Of a stretch of DNA of 64,000 nucleotides, positions 42,565-51,205 are shown piece after piece. Position 1 is the stretch's first letter; each line of letters starts with the position of its first letter. Under the pieces are notes generated by a model, which was not told the DNA's origin, ran no database searches, and saw only the letters and a program-made list of their open reading frames with translations. A program made the translations under genes and the position numbers. Origin of the DNA: Streptomyces sp. NBC_01353 (lineage in GTDB: Bacteria > Actinomycetota > Actinomycetes > Streptomycetales > Streptomycetaceae); NCBI RefSeq assembly GCF_036237275.1, contig NZ_CP108352.1, positions 8,085,501 to 8,149,500 on the forward strand, read 5' to 3'.

Positions 42565-44094
42565 TCAGCGCCCCGCTTCGGGCGGACGAACGCCCGAGAC
42601 GTAGGCGCGCAGACCGGTCCAGTTGCCGAGGTCGGGCAGTGGATGGGCCGGCCAGGAGGCGGCGTACGACGGAGGCCGACCCCCGCCCCACACCACGATC
42701 GCGACCGGCTGGTGGAGGGCGGTGGCGGCCAGTTGTTCCGGCGTGATGCTCTCGTCGTGGCCGTCGGGCTGGCGGGAGGCGCAGCCGGCGCGGAACGCGA
42801 CGCGGATGGCCTCCACGCCGCTGACCACGCATGGCGGCCGTACGCCCAGGGCGTTCAGTTCTGCGGTGACGCGCCCGAGGTCGGCCGTGTCGCGGCGCAC
42901 CCGGTCGGCCGTGCTGTCGGCCATCCCGTACTGGATCGCCAGGTGCGCGGTCACGGCCAGGACCAGGAGACCGACCACGATCCGGCGCCCGCGCGGCCGG
43001 GGCCGGCACGCCCGGACCAGGCCGTACGCGACGGGCAACGCGAGCAGCGCGTAGGCAGGCAGCAGGAAACGCGGTGCCGCGTATCCGACGGTGAACAGGT
43101 AGGGAGCGGCGAGCGCCGTACCGACCACGGTCGCCCCCACCAGCTCCGTACGGTGGTGACGGGCGCGGACGGCCGCCCGTACACCCGCCGTGACGAGCAG
43201 CGGCAGCGCGATGAACCACAGGGTGGCGACGGGATATCGCCAGGGAACGTCACACGGGCGGCACAGCAATCGCCCGCCCAGGGCGCGCACATGGTCGTCG
43301 ACGGAGAAGTACCAGCCGAGCCGGCCCTGAATCTCGCTGGCCCGGTCCAGCCGCTCGGCGAGGCCGCCGTACGACACGTACGCCTCCGCGATCCATTCGG
43401 CGCATCCGACAGCCAGACCCGCGCCGAGCGCGACCATCAGGAGCCACCACCGCCGAGGCCGCATCGCCAGGGCCGCGACCGCGAGCGGCACGGTGAGCCA
43501 CACGGCGTCCGTGGGCCGCATCAGCGCGGCGAACGCCACCCCGGCCGCCATGCCGGCCGGCGCCCACCGGTCGTTCGGGTCCCGTACGGCCCGCAGGAAG
43601 CACCCGACCGCGGCGAGTGCCCCGTAGGCGACCCAGAGGTTGGGCATCGCCTGCGAGGCGTAGAACATGGTGACCCACAGGCCGGCGAACAGCCCGCCCG
43701 CGAACCCGAGAACGGGTGCGGGCAGCAGTCGGCGCCACACCCACAGAGCGAGGAACAGTCCGCAGCCCGCCAGCACGGCCATGTAGACGCGCAGCGCTGT
43801 GATGGAAGGGGTCAGCGCGGTGAGAGGTGCGACGAGGTAGGTGATGCCGCGGGCGCGTGGGGCGCTGAAGAACGCCGCCGGTGTCTCTCCGCTCACCTGG
43901 CTGACGTACACCGTCTCGTCCCAGCCGAGCCCGAGCCCCGGCGCGATCAGGGCGAGATGGGCGAGGGTCAGGGCGACGGAGACTCCGGCGAGCCACCGCA
44001 GCGGATTGCCGGCGACCGTACCGGCAGGCCGACTCTGCCGCGCTCTGCCCGCCAGACCGGCCCGCACCTCGCTGATCACGCCGTCGTCCCGCAT
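42565..44094 (-). CDS. Polytopic membrane protein, GT-C glycosyltransferase-like
   Basis: About 509 residues with ten or more hydrophobic helices. The first outside loop contains GLGLGWDETVYVSQVSG, where the acidic pair (DE) matches the catalytic loop of GT-C glycosyltransferases that use polyprenyl-phosphate sugars. Later helices include GYAAPRFLLPAYALLALP. A soluble C-terminal part holds NALGVRPPCVVSGVEAIRVA. The acceptor is unknown. The start at 44094 (MRDDGVISEV) is preferred over the longer frame, which is Arg/Pro-rich. No partner genes adjoin it. The 244 bp upstream of it show nothing else. Confidence 0.7.
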   Translation of the reverse strand: MRDDGVISEVRAGLAGRARQSRPAGTVAGNPLRWLAGVSVALTLAHLALIAPGLGLGWDETVYVSQVSGETPAAFFSAPRARGITYLVAPLTALTPSITALRVYMAVLAGCGLFLALWVWRRLLPAPVLGFAGGLFAGLWVTMFYASQAMPNLWVAYGALAAVGCFLRAVRDPNDRWAPAGMAAGVAFAALMRPTDAVWLTVPLAVAALAMRPRRWWLLMVALGAGLAVGCAEWIAEAYVSYGGLAERLDRASEIQGRLGWYFSVDDHVRALGGRLLCRPCDVPWRYPVATLWFIALPLLVTAGVRAAVRARHHRTELVGATVVGTALAAPYLFTVGYAAPRFLLPAYALLALPVAYGLVRACRPRPRGRRIVVGLLVLAVTAHLAIQYGMADSTADRVRRDTADLGRVTAELNALGVRPPCVVSGVEAIRVAFRAGCASRQPDGHDESITPEQLAATALHQPVAIVVWGGGRPPSYAASWPAHPLPDLGNWTGLRAYVSGVRPPEAGR

Positions 44095-44338
44095 GACAGT
44101 CAGGCTGCCGTCGGCCGCGGGCCGACGCCCGACCCGACGCGCGTTCCATTCAGGTGAGCCACTACTGCGGGTGCCGACGGCTGCACGGCACGGGGGGAGA
44201 GCGGACCCCACCCGCCCGGCCGTCGAACCGTGCTCAGCAGACGGGCCCGCCGTTCACTTCGGACTGAGCGAGGATTCGCCGAAGCCAGCGGGAACGGGCC
44301 TCGCGGTCCGCCACGCCTCCCGGAAACGCGTCCGGACG

Positions 44339-45316
44339 TCAGCGGAGCCCGTACGTCCGGGCGAGTACCTCCACGGTGCCGGCCATGGCCCGGCGCAGTT
44401 CGGTCGGCGCGACGACCTCGACGTCGACACCGAGCCGCAGCAGTTCACCGCAGGCACGGTCGGTGCTCTCGGTCGGAATGACGGCCTCGACCCAGCCGTC
44501 GTCGCCGACAGCGGTAGCGGTGGATTCAACGGCCCGCACAACCTCGTGGGCCACGTTGTCGGGCAGGCGTCGCAGACCCCGCGGGGAGAGGCGAATCGTG
44601 GCTGTGCTGGTGTAGCGGCGGCTCTGGAAGTCGTCGAGGTAGGAGGCCCAGTACGTCCCCAGGTCGAAGCCCGCGGGCCGTTCGAACTGCTCGTCGCTCA
44701 GCGCGGCGTCGAGGACCTGGGTGACCCGGTAGGTCGCGATCCGGCTCTCCGCGGCGGCCACGAGGTACCAGACGCCGGACTTGAGTACCAGGCCGTAGGG
44801 GCGAACGCGGCGATTCACCTCCTGAGGCGCGCGCCAGCGGCGGTAGCACACGTCCACCGCACGTCGGGTGAGGACGCCATCCACGAACAGGGGGAGATGA
44901 GGCGCCTCCTCGGGCTCCCGGTACCAGCCGGGTGTGTCCAGGTGGAACAGCGCCGCGGTCCGCGCAGCCTCCTCGCGCAGTCCCGCCGGCAGCGCGGCCA
45001 GCAGCTTCAGCCGTGCCGCCGTCACCTCCGCCGCGAGGCCCAGATCGGCGGCGGGCCCGGGCAGTCCGGCGAACAGCAGCGCCCGCGCCTCACCCTCGGT
45101 CATCCCGGTAAGGCGTGTGCGATAGCCGTCGAGCAGCTGATAGCCGCCCCCGGGGCCCGGCTCCGCGTAGACCGGGACCCCGGCGGTCTGCAGACGCGCC
45201 ACGTCACGGTAGGCGGTCCGCACGGACACCCCCAGCTCGTCGGCGATACCTCGCGCGGACATGCGGCCACGGGATTGCAGCAACAGCAGCAGCGACAGCA
45301 ATCGACCGGCAGACAT
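44339..45316 (-). CDS. YafY-type HTH/WYL-domain transcriptional regulator
   Basis: A 325-residue regulator. The N-terminal HTH (about 1-60) reads SAGRLLSLLLLLQSRGRMSA then ELGVSVRTAYRDVARLQTAG. The WYL domain (about 135-220) reads RRWRAPQEVNRRVRPYGLVL, then KSGVWYLVAAAE with the YL core. A WCX-type C-terminus follows. WYL domains bind small ligands or nucleic acids. The ATG at 45316 has GAGGAG 10 bases upstream. It diverges from the NIPSNAP gene, its likely target. Confidence 0.88.
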   Translation of the reverse strand: MSAGRLLSLLLLLQSRGRMSARGIADELGVSVRTAYRDVARLQTAGVPVYAEPGPGGGYQLLDGYRTRLTGMTEGEARALLFAGLPGPAADLGLAAEVTAARLKLLAALPAGLREEAARTAALFHLDTPGWYREPEEAPHLPLFVDGVLTRRAVDVCYRRWRAPQEVNRRVRPYGLVLKSGVWYLVAAAESRIATYRVTQVLDAALSDEQFERPAGFDLGTYWASYLDDFQSRRYTSTATIRLSPRGLRRLPDNVAHEVVRAVESTATAVGDDGWVEAVIPTESTDRACGELLRLGVDVEVVAPTELRRAMAGTVEVLARTYGLR

Positions 45317-45444
45317 GGACGCATTCTCCTCGGAAACACTGACAGCCCCTGGCACACGGCTTGCTTACCTTCGATACCGCCCCCGGCTCCGCCCGCACGA
45401 GCCGGGCACCGCATCCGGGAAAGACCACCGAACAGGAGCCAGTC

Positions 45445-46185
45445 GTGCCCTCCACCGACCCCGCCGGCCAACCCGCAGTGATCGAGCTCCGCCAGTACAC
45501 ACTGCGTCCCGGCCGACGCGACGAGCTGATGGAGCTCTTCGACCGCGAGTTCGTAGAGACTCAGGAAGATACGGGGATGATCGTTCTCGGCCAGTTCCGG
45601 GACCTCGACGACCCGGACCGCTTCGTGTGGCTACGCGGATTCCAGGACATGACGGCACGCCACCACGCACTGACGGCCTTCTACGGCGGCCCCGTCTGGG
45701 CCGAGCACGGACCCCAGGCCAACGCCACCATGATCTCCTCCGACGACGTCCTGCTGCTGCGTCCCCTGTCGACGGAGACCGGACTCACCGTCTCTCCGAC
45801 CCAGCGGCCGCGCGAGAGTGCTTCCGCACCGGACCGGTTCGTGGCCGCCACCGTATGGTCCTTCCCGCCCGGACGGTCCGACGGCACCGCACTGATCCGG
45901 GACGGCCTCCTTCCCGTCCTACGCACGACGGGGCCCGCGCCGCTGGCCGTCCTCACCACGGAGACGGCGCCCAACACATTCACCAGACTGCCGGTCCGTA
46001 CGGGAGAGAACGTCACCGCGGTCTTCACCTCGTACCCGGACGGGGACGCTCATCGCCGACACGTTGCGGAGACCCAGGCCCATCCCCTCGCGCGGAAGGA
46101 GATCCTGCCGGATATCGAGCGGGAACAGGCATCAGCCCCGCAAGTGCTCCGACTGGCGCCCACCGGCCGCTCACTCATCCGCTGA
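45445..46185 (+). CDS. NIPSNAP-family protein
   Basis: A 246-residue protein from the GTG at 45445 (AACAGGAG upstream). The N-terminal NIPSNAP/dimeric alpha-beta barrel domain reads VIELRQYTLRPGRRDELMEL, then FDREFVETQEDTGMIVLGQF and FVWLRGFQDMTARHHAL. A second related half follows, with FTRLPVRTGENVTAVFTSY. The molecular role of bacterial NIPSNAP proteins is not established. It is divergent from a YafY-type regulator, a pairing seen often in Streptomyces. The 128-bp space has an 8-bp hairpin (CCCGGCTC/GAGCCGGG). Confidence 0.85.
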   Translation: MPSTDPAGQPAVIELRQYTLRPGRRDELMELFDREFVETQEDTGMIVLGQFRDLDDPDRFVWLRGFQDMTARHHALTAFYGGPVWAEHGPQANATMISSDDVLLLRPLSTETGLTVSPTQRPRESASAPDRFVAATVWSFPPGRSDGTALIRDGLLPVLRTTGPAPLAVLTTETAPNTFTRLPVRTGENVTAVFTSYPDGDAHRRHVAETQAHPLARKEILPDIEREQASAPQVLRLAPTGRSLIR

Positions 46186-46352
46186 GCGGCCGGCCGATCC
46201 GGTCGGTGGGTGGCGGTAAGCGGACCGCGTGGCCCGCGGTACAGCCGTGGGCCACACGGTCGGCTGCGCAGGGCACGTCGGCAGCGCAATGCTCCGCGGT
46301 GGGCGGCTACGGGTGGACGCCGTACAGGACCTGGCAGAGGTACTGTTCCGGC

Positions 46353-46733
46353 GTGACGTCAGTGCCGCGCTCGTTCCCGCCATCCCCGATCCGCGGCGTG
46401 CGCGTACGGCATCAACGGCAGAACTGCGCGCCGCACTTCGCCCAGATCGAAGTGGACTTCGAGCCCGCGGCCCAGGGCTTCTCGTTCGAGGTGGCCGAAG
46501 GGCTGACGGTGGACTACGAACCCCGGGACCACCTTCCCGGATTCTTCACCGCGATCGCCGAGGGGATCGAGGAGCAGCTGAGCCGGCCCGAGCACGGAGT
46601 CGTGACCGCCACCCACGTCGTGCTGCGCCAGGTCCGGGCCGAGGAGTTCGGCTCCCACGACCTGGCGTTCAGAATCGCCGGCTACCTCGCAGCCCGCAAG
46701 GCTCTGGAGCACACGGAGCCACCGCGCGCCTGA
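46353..46733 (+). CDS. Stand-alone elongation factor G domain IV-like protein
   Basis: A 126-residue protein from the GTG at 46353. The whole domain matches the beta-alpha-beta fold of EF-G domain IV. It starts HFAQIEVDFEPAAQGFSFEV (the strand that in EF-G follows GGRGQYA), then HLPGFFTAIAEGIEEQLSRP. It ends EFGSHDLAFRIAGYLAARKA, equivalent to the DSS-aFklAa-laf block. There are no GTPase or other EF-G domains. It could bind the ribosome as a decoding-site mimic or be a relic of a larger factor. The start codon is not certain, because the frame is open upstream. Confidence 0.65.
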   Translation: MTSVPRSFPPSPIRGVRVRHQRQNCAPHFAQIEVDFEPAAQGFSFEVAEGLTVDYEPRDHLPGFFTAIAEGIEEQLSRPEHGVVTATHVVLRQVRAEEFGSHDLAFRIAGYLAARKALEHTEPPRA

Positions 46734-46874
46734 GGACGGCGACGTACGGATGCCGGGTGGGAGTCCTCGGAGCTCCCCGGTCCTGGGAGGCGCGTCGCTC
46801 GCTCGGCTGCGCTGCCGCTCCCTCGTGGGAGCGCCTCTGCCGTCCGCCCGACGCCCGACCCTACGGTGAACACC

Positions 46875-47255
46875 ATGAGCGACCCGGAGAAGAACAAGGA
46901 CACCGCCAAGGCGTTCTACGACCTGATGTTCAACCAGTGCCGTCCCGCCGAGGCCATCGATCAGTACGCCGGCGACACCTACATTCAGCACAATCCCGAT
47001 GTCGCCGACGGCAAGCAGGCGTTCGTCGACTATTTCGACCGCATGGCCGCCGAGTACCCGGGCAAGCGTGTGGAGTTCAAGCGCGCCTTCGCGGAAGGCG
47101 ACCACGTCGTGCTGCACTGCCATCAGACCTGGCCCGACGATGAGTACGCGGGCATCGACATCTTCCGCTTCGACGAGAAAGGCAAGATCGTCGAGCACTG
47201 GGACGTCCTCCAGGTCATCCCGCCCACGTCCATGAACGACAACACCATGTTCTGA
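46875..47255 (+). CDS. SnoaL-like (NTF2 fold) protein
   Basis: A 126-residue protein starting [20 protein letters not shown]. It has the SnoaL-type blocks [51 protein letters not shown], and [20 protein letters not shown]. The His and Asp residues lining the pocket of polyketide cyclases and related enzymes are in place, but many members act on other small molecules. The ATG at 46875 has GGTGA upstream; a GTG at 46866 would add three residues. It appears monocistronic. Confidence 0.85.
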   Translation: MSDPEKNKDTAKAFYDLMFNQCRPAEAIDQYAGDTYIQHNPDVADGKQAFVDYFDRMAAEYPGKRVEFKRAFAEGDHVVLHCHQTWPDDEYAGIDIFRFDEKGKIVEHWDVLQVIPPTSMNDNTMF

Positions 47256-47265
47256 CCGTCGTCTG

Positions 47266-47589
47266 ATGCCGGTCGCCGCTGGGGAGGTCGATCCGGTGAG
47301 TGAGGCCAGGCTGGCGGCCGCTGAGACGGTCGGGTCGCACCTCAGTGCCGTTCGCGGTCGAAATCCACCAGCCACTCGGCTGCCGGTCAGGCAGGATGCC
47401 TCCGGTCTGGCCTGCCTGGCGGACAGACAGGCAAAGCCCAAAGCCGCCGGCCATCCCTACCTGCCACCGCAAGTCATCGCCGAACTGCTCACCGACGCGG
47501 ACCAGCAGGTGGTCGAAGCAGCAGCCGCCAACCCGTCGCTCCCGCTTGCCGCGATGGCGAAGCTGGTGCCCTGTCCGCCGAGGCTGTAA
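47266..47589 (+). CDS. Doubtful small protein, possible leucine-rich-variant repeat remnant
   Basis: A 107-residue frame. Only the C-terminal third looks protein-like: HPYLPPQVIAELLTDADQQV then VEAAAANPSLPLAAMAKLV, two units of a helical leucine-rich-variant (LRV) type repeat. The first 65 residues are irregular. It is probably the end of a larger repeat protein that was lost by rearrangement. It stops 2 bases before the convergent GNAT gene. Confidence 0.3.
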   Translation: MPVAAGEVDPVSEARLAAAETVGSHLSAVRGRNPPATRLPVRQDASGLACLADRQAKPKAAGHPYLPPQVIAELLTDADQQVVEAAAANPSLPLAAMAKLVPCPPRL

Positions 47590-47591
47590 AG

Positions 47592-48140
47592 CTACCTGGC
47601 CTGAATCGCGTCTGCCGGGACCTCGAAGACGATCTCGAGTCCGTCGCGCTCGTTCCCCCGCTCGCCGACGCGAGTGAATCCGAAGCCCGCGATGGTGGCC
47701 AGCGAGGCGTTGTTGTCGGATCTGATGGTGGCCCGAACGGTCCTGACACCGGGTTCGGCGGCGGCCCTGGCGAGCAGCGCCGTCACCATGGCGCGGGCAT
47801 AGCCCTGACGGCGGTACCCGGGCACGACGGTGTAGCCGATCTCGACCACGCCGGCCTCGTTCGGCGGCCCGTGGAACCCGGCGTCGCCGACGACGGTTCC
47901 GTCCGGTTCGGACACCGCGGCCCGCGTGATCCAGGGCGCGACAGACGGGTCCTGGGCGAGCTGGTCAGCGCGATATCCGAAGATCCAGCGGGCCCGTTCG
48001 CCGACGAAGTGTTCGTCAAGGGCGACACCGGCCTCGGCGCTGCCGCCGGCGAGATCACCGTCGGCAAGCGCCCGCAGCGCCTTTGTGTTGAGCTCGACGA
48101 AGCGGACGCGTTTGGGAATGGGGAGAGGTTCGTTGTTCAT
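47592..48140 (-). CDS. GNAT-family N-acetyltransferase
   Basis: A 182-residue acetyltransferase. The acetyl-CoA binding motif is VVPGYRRQGYARAMVTALLA (Q/RxxGxG/A). Before it come GDAGFHGPPNEAGVVEIGY, and after it TIRSDNNASLATIAGFGFTR, typical of the RimJ/RimL-like group. The start at 48140 (MNNEPLPIPKRVRFVEL) fits the domain. It is a single gene; the acceptor amine is unknown. Confidence 0.87.
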   Translation of the reverse strand: MNNEPLPIPKRVRFVELNTKALRALADGDLAGGSAEAGVALDEHFVGERARWIFGYRADQLAQDPSVAPWITRAAVSEPDGTVVGDAGFHGPPNEAGVVEIGYTVVPGYRRQGYARAMVTALLARAAAEPGVRTVRATIRSDNNASLATIAGFGFTRVGERGNERDGLEIVFEVPADAIQAR

Positions 48141-48293
48141 CGCGGCGATACTCGCCCAGCACCAGATGGCTGTCCATCGCTTTACGGCGTCGGCGGACAC
48201 GGTGATTGTCCCGGCCGGGCCGTGGCATGCACCCATCAGCCGAGCCGCAGGCCTGCTCCTCCGCCTTCGACGGGGATCTTGGTCATCCTCCGG

Positions 48294-48938
48294 CTATGCG
48301 GTGACCAGTACGACCTCCAGGGTGCGTGGGCCGTGCACTCCTTCCACTCGGTCGAGTTCGATGTCGCTGGTCGCGGACGGGCCGGAGATCCAGGTGAGCG
48401 GGCGGGTGGGGTCGAGGCGTTCGAGGGCTTGGGGGACGGAGGAGACGACCTGGTCGGGGACGCGTACGACGCAGATGTGGTGGTCGGGTACGAGGGTGAT
48501 GCGGCGGCGGCCCTGGTCGGGGCTGCCGTCCAGGACGATCGTGCCCGTCTCGGCGATGGCGATCGCACAGCCGGTGATCACACTGTCGACGCGGTCGAGT
48601 TCGTGCGGGGTGATGTCGGCCCGGTCCGGGATCTGTCCGATCTCGACGGCTGTGAGCCAGTGGGGGGCCAGGCCCGCTGGGACGAGTACCGTCTCCGCAT
48701 CCCGTGCGGCCAGCATTCCGGCGAGCGTCGCTGCCAGGTCCTCGGGGGTGCAGCGGTGCACGATCGCGCGGTAGTCCGCGAGGTTCTCCGCGAGCAGGTC
48801 CACGGTCTGCTCGATGCTGAGGTCGCCGTGCTCGTGCTCGTAGTGGCGCGGGACGGCGTTCTCGTACGGTGTGTCGTTCTGGGGTACATCGGCCAGTGCG
48901 CGCCGCACTCGGCCCAGGATGCGTTCCTTGCTGCTCAC
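48294..48938 (-). CDS. lutC: L-lactate oxidation complex subunit, LUD domain
   Basis: A 214-residue LutC/YkgG-type protein, the third part of the LutABC L-lactate-to-pyruvate complex. It has SSKERILGRVRRALADVP at the start, HELDRVDSVITGCAIAIAET then GTIVLDGSPDQGRR, and the C-terminal GPSATSDIELDRVEGVHGPR that is the family signature. The GTG at 48938 overlaps the lutB stop by 4 bases. It is the last gene of the rha-lut locus. Confidence 0.93.
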   Translation of the reverse strand: MSSKERILGRVRRALADVPQNDTPYENAVPRHYEHEHGDLSIEQTVDLLAENLADYRAIVHRCTPEDLAATLAGMLAARDAETVLVPAGLAPHWLTAVEIGQIPDRADITPHELDRVDSVITGCAIAIAETGTIVLDGSPDQGRRRITLVPDHHICVVRVPDQVVSSVPQALERLDPTRPLTWISGPSATSDIELDRVEGVHGPRTLEVVLVTA

Positions 48939-50413
48939 TTCGCGCCGCCCTTTCCTCCGTGCGTCCGTTGCCACCAGTCTCGGAACGGTTCGGTCGGCAT
49001 GGTGGGCAGGTCCCTCGTCGCTGTCCAGGCTTTGCCGGGGCCGGGCAGGCTGCGTGGATGGAAGCGGCGGGTGCGTGCGGCCAGGCGTTGGCCGGTGGCG
49101 AGCGCTCCGGGGTGGCGGAACGCCCATTGTGCGGCGCGCATGGCGGCACGCTCGGCCGCGTGTCCCTTGGCGGGTTTGAGTGTGACCTTGCTGCCGTCGC
49201 GGGTCACCGGCCCGCCTTGGGCGATGCGTTCGCGGAGGTGGACGAGGACTTCGGGGATGTCGATGGCGACGGGGCAGACGTCGTAGCAGGCGCCGCAGAG
49301 GGTGGAGGCGTACGGAAGCGAGGCGTCGATCTCGCTTGCCGTACCCCGCAGTTGGGGGCTGAGGATCGCACCGATGGGGCCGGGGTAGACAGAACCGTAG
49401 GCGTGACCGCCGGCCCTCTCGTAGACCGGGCAGACATTGAGACAGGCCGAGCAGCGGATGCAGCGCAGGGCCTGACGGCCGATGTCGTCGGCGAGGGTGT
49501 CGGTGCGGCCGTTGTCGAGCAGGACCAGATGGAAGGCCTGCGGGCCGTCGCCGTCGGTGGTGCCGGTCCACATCGACGTGTACGGGTTCATCCGCTCGGC
49601 CGTCGAGGAACGCGGCAGCGTCTGCAGGAACACCTCCAGGTCCCGCCAGGTCGGCACGACCTTCTCGACACCGACCACCGAGATCAACGTCTCGGGCAGC
49701 GTCAGACACATACGGCCGTTGCCCTCGGACTCGACCACGACCAGAGTGCCGGTCTCGGCGACCATGAAGTTGGCACCCGAGATCCCGACCTTGGCGCGCA
49801 GGAACTTCTCCCGGAGGTGGAGGCGTGCGGCTTCGGCCAGCTCGGCGGGGGTGTCGGTCAGACCCTCCGGCGCCGGACGGCCCCAACGACCCATCTCGGA
49901 GCGGAAGATGTCGCGGATCTCGCCGCGGTTGCGGTGGATGGCGGGCACGAGGATGTGGGAGGGGCGGTCGTTGCCGAGCTGGACGATCAGCTCGGCCAGG
50001 TCGGTCTCGTACGCGGCGATGCCTTCCGCCTCAAGGGCCTCGTTGAGGCCGATCTCCTGCGTGGCCATCGACTTGACCTTGACGACCTCGCGCTCGCCCG
50101 TCGCCCTCACCAGGCCGACCACGATCCGGTTCGCCTCATCGGCGTCCGCCGCCCAGTGCACCGTCCCACCCGCCGCCGTGACGGCCGACTCCAACTGCAG
50201 CAGGTATTCGTCGAGATGACGCAGCGTGTGGTCCTTGATCTGCTTTCCCGCCTCCCGCAACTCCGCCCAGTCGGAGACCTCCGCGACCGCGGCGGCCCGC
50301 TTGGCCCGGATGGTGTGGGTCGCGTGCCGCAGATTGCCGCGCAGAGTGGAGTCGTTGACAGCGCTGTGCGCGGCCTTCGGGAAGGACGGCATTCCCACGA
50401 ACATCCCGCTCAT
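48935..50413 (-). CDS. lutB: L-lactate oxidation iron-sulfur protein LutB
   Basis: A 492-residue LutB/YkgF-type protein. The N-terminal LUD domain (about 70-300) includes GANFMVAETGTLVVVESEG and DIFRSEMGRW. Two [4Fe-4S] motifs follow: CIRCSACLNVCPVY and CGACYDVCPVAI. The C-terminal part is of the LutB type (PGPGKAWTATRDLPTMPTEP then FRDWW). It passes electrons from L-lactate oxidation with LutA and LutC in the cytosol. The ATG overlaps the lutA stop by 4 bases. Confidence 0.94.
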   Translation of the reverse strand: MSGMFVGMPSFPKAAHSAVNDSTLRGNLRHATHTIRAKRAAAVAEVSDWAELREAGKQIKDHTLRHLDEYLLQLESAVTAAGGTVHWAADADEANRIVVGLVRATGEREVVKVKSMATQEIGLNEALEAEGIAAYETDLAELIVQLGNDRPSHILVPAIHRNRGEIRDIFRSEMGRWGRPAPEGLTDTPAELAEAARLHLREKFLRAKVGISGANFMVAETGTLVVVESEGNGRMCLTLPETLISVVGVEKVVPTWRDLEVFLQTLPRSSTAERMNPYTSMWTGTTDGDGPQAFHLVLLDNGRTDTLADDIGRQALRCIRCSACLNVCPVYERAGGHAYGSVYPGPIGAILSPQLRGTASEIDASLPYASTLCGACYDVCPVAIDIPEVLVHLRERIAQGGPVTRDGSKVTLKPAKGHAAERAAMRAAQWAFRHPGALATGQRLAARTRRFHPRSLPGPGKAWTATRDLPTMPTEPFRDWWQRTHGGKGGAK

Positions 50414-51165
50414 ACCGCCGGCTCCTCTTCCGTGCTCGCCAGGATCTCCGCGATGTGCACCGGCCGCATCCCCACCCGGAGGCGAGTCATAGTGCCGCCG
50501 ATGTGCATCAGACAGGAGTTGTCGGCCGCACATAGCACCTCCGCGCCGGTCGACACGGCATTGCGCACCTTGTCGGCCCCCATCGCCGCCGAAACGTCCG
50601 CGTTCTTCACCGCGAATGTGCCCCCGAAGCCGCAACACTCCTCCGCCCCCGGCAACTCCATCAGCTCCAGACCCTTCACCGCCCGAAGAAGCCGCAACGG
50701 CCGATCACCCAACCCGAGACTCCGCAGCCCATGACACGTCGGGTGGTACGTCACCGCATGCGGGTAATACGCACCGACATCCGTCACACCCAGCACATCC
50801 ACCAAGAACTCCGTCAGCTCAAACGTCCTCGGCACCACCGGCGCCAGCGTGGCCGCAAGCGAGCCCCCACGCCCCTCCGCCCGCGCCCGTTCACCCATCC
50901 GCGGATACAACTCCCGCACCATCGCCCCACACGACCCCGACGGCGTCACCACCGCCTCATAACCACCAAACACCGCCGCGAACCGACGAGCCAACGGCTC
51001 CGCCTCATGCCGGAAACCCGTGTTGTAGTGAGCCTGACCACAACACGTCTGCCCCATCGGAAAGTCCACATCCACACCGAGCCGCGTCAGAAGCTTCACC
51101 ACCGCCCGCCCCGTATCCGGAAACAACGTGTCGTTCACACAGGTCAGAAAGAGAGCGACACGCAT
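50410..51165 (-). CDS. lutA: L-lactate oxidation protein LutA
   Basis: A 251-residue protein with two CCG domains: VALFLTCVNDTLFPDTGRAV ... QTCCGQAHYNTG, and VTYHPTCHGLRSLG ... EECCGFGGTFAVKN. CCG domains bind [4Fe-4S] clusters in lactate, glycolate and heterodisulfide enzymes. It starts 40 bases after rhaB on the same strand, behind CGAGGAG. Its linkage to the rhamnose genes fits L-lactate being an intermediate of rhamnose breakdown here. Confidence 0.93.
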   Translation of the reverse strand: MRVALFLTCVNDTLFPDTGRAVVKLLTRLGVDVDFPMGQTCCGQAHYNTGFRHEAEPLARRFAAVFGGYEAVVTPSGSCGAMVRELYPRMGERARAEGRGGSLAATLAPVVPRTFELTEFLVDVLGVTDVGAYYPHAVTYHPTCHGLRSLGLGDRPLRLLRAVKGLELMELPGAEECCGFGGTFAVKNADVSAAMGADKVRNAVSTGAEVLCAADNSCLMHIGGTMTRLRVGMRPVHIAEILASTEEEPAV

Positions 51166-51205
51166 CGCGGCTCCTCGGGGTCGATCGTCGTTTGAGGGGA
51201 GAGTG

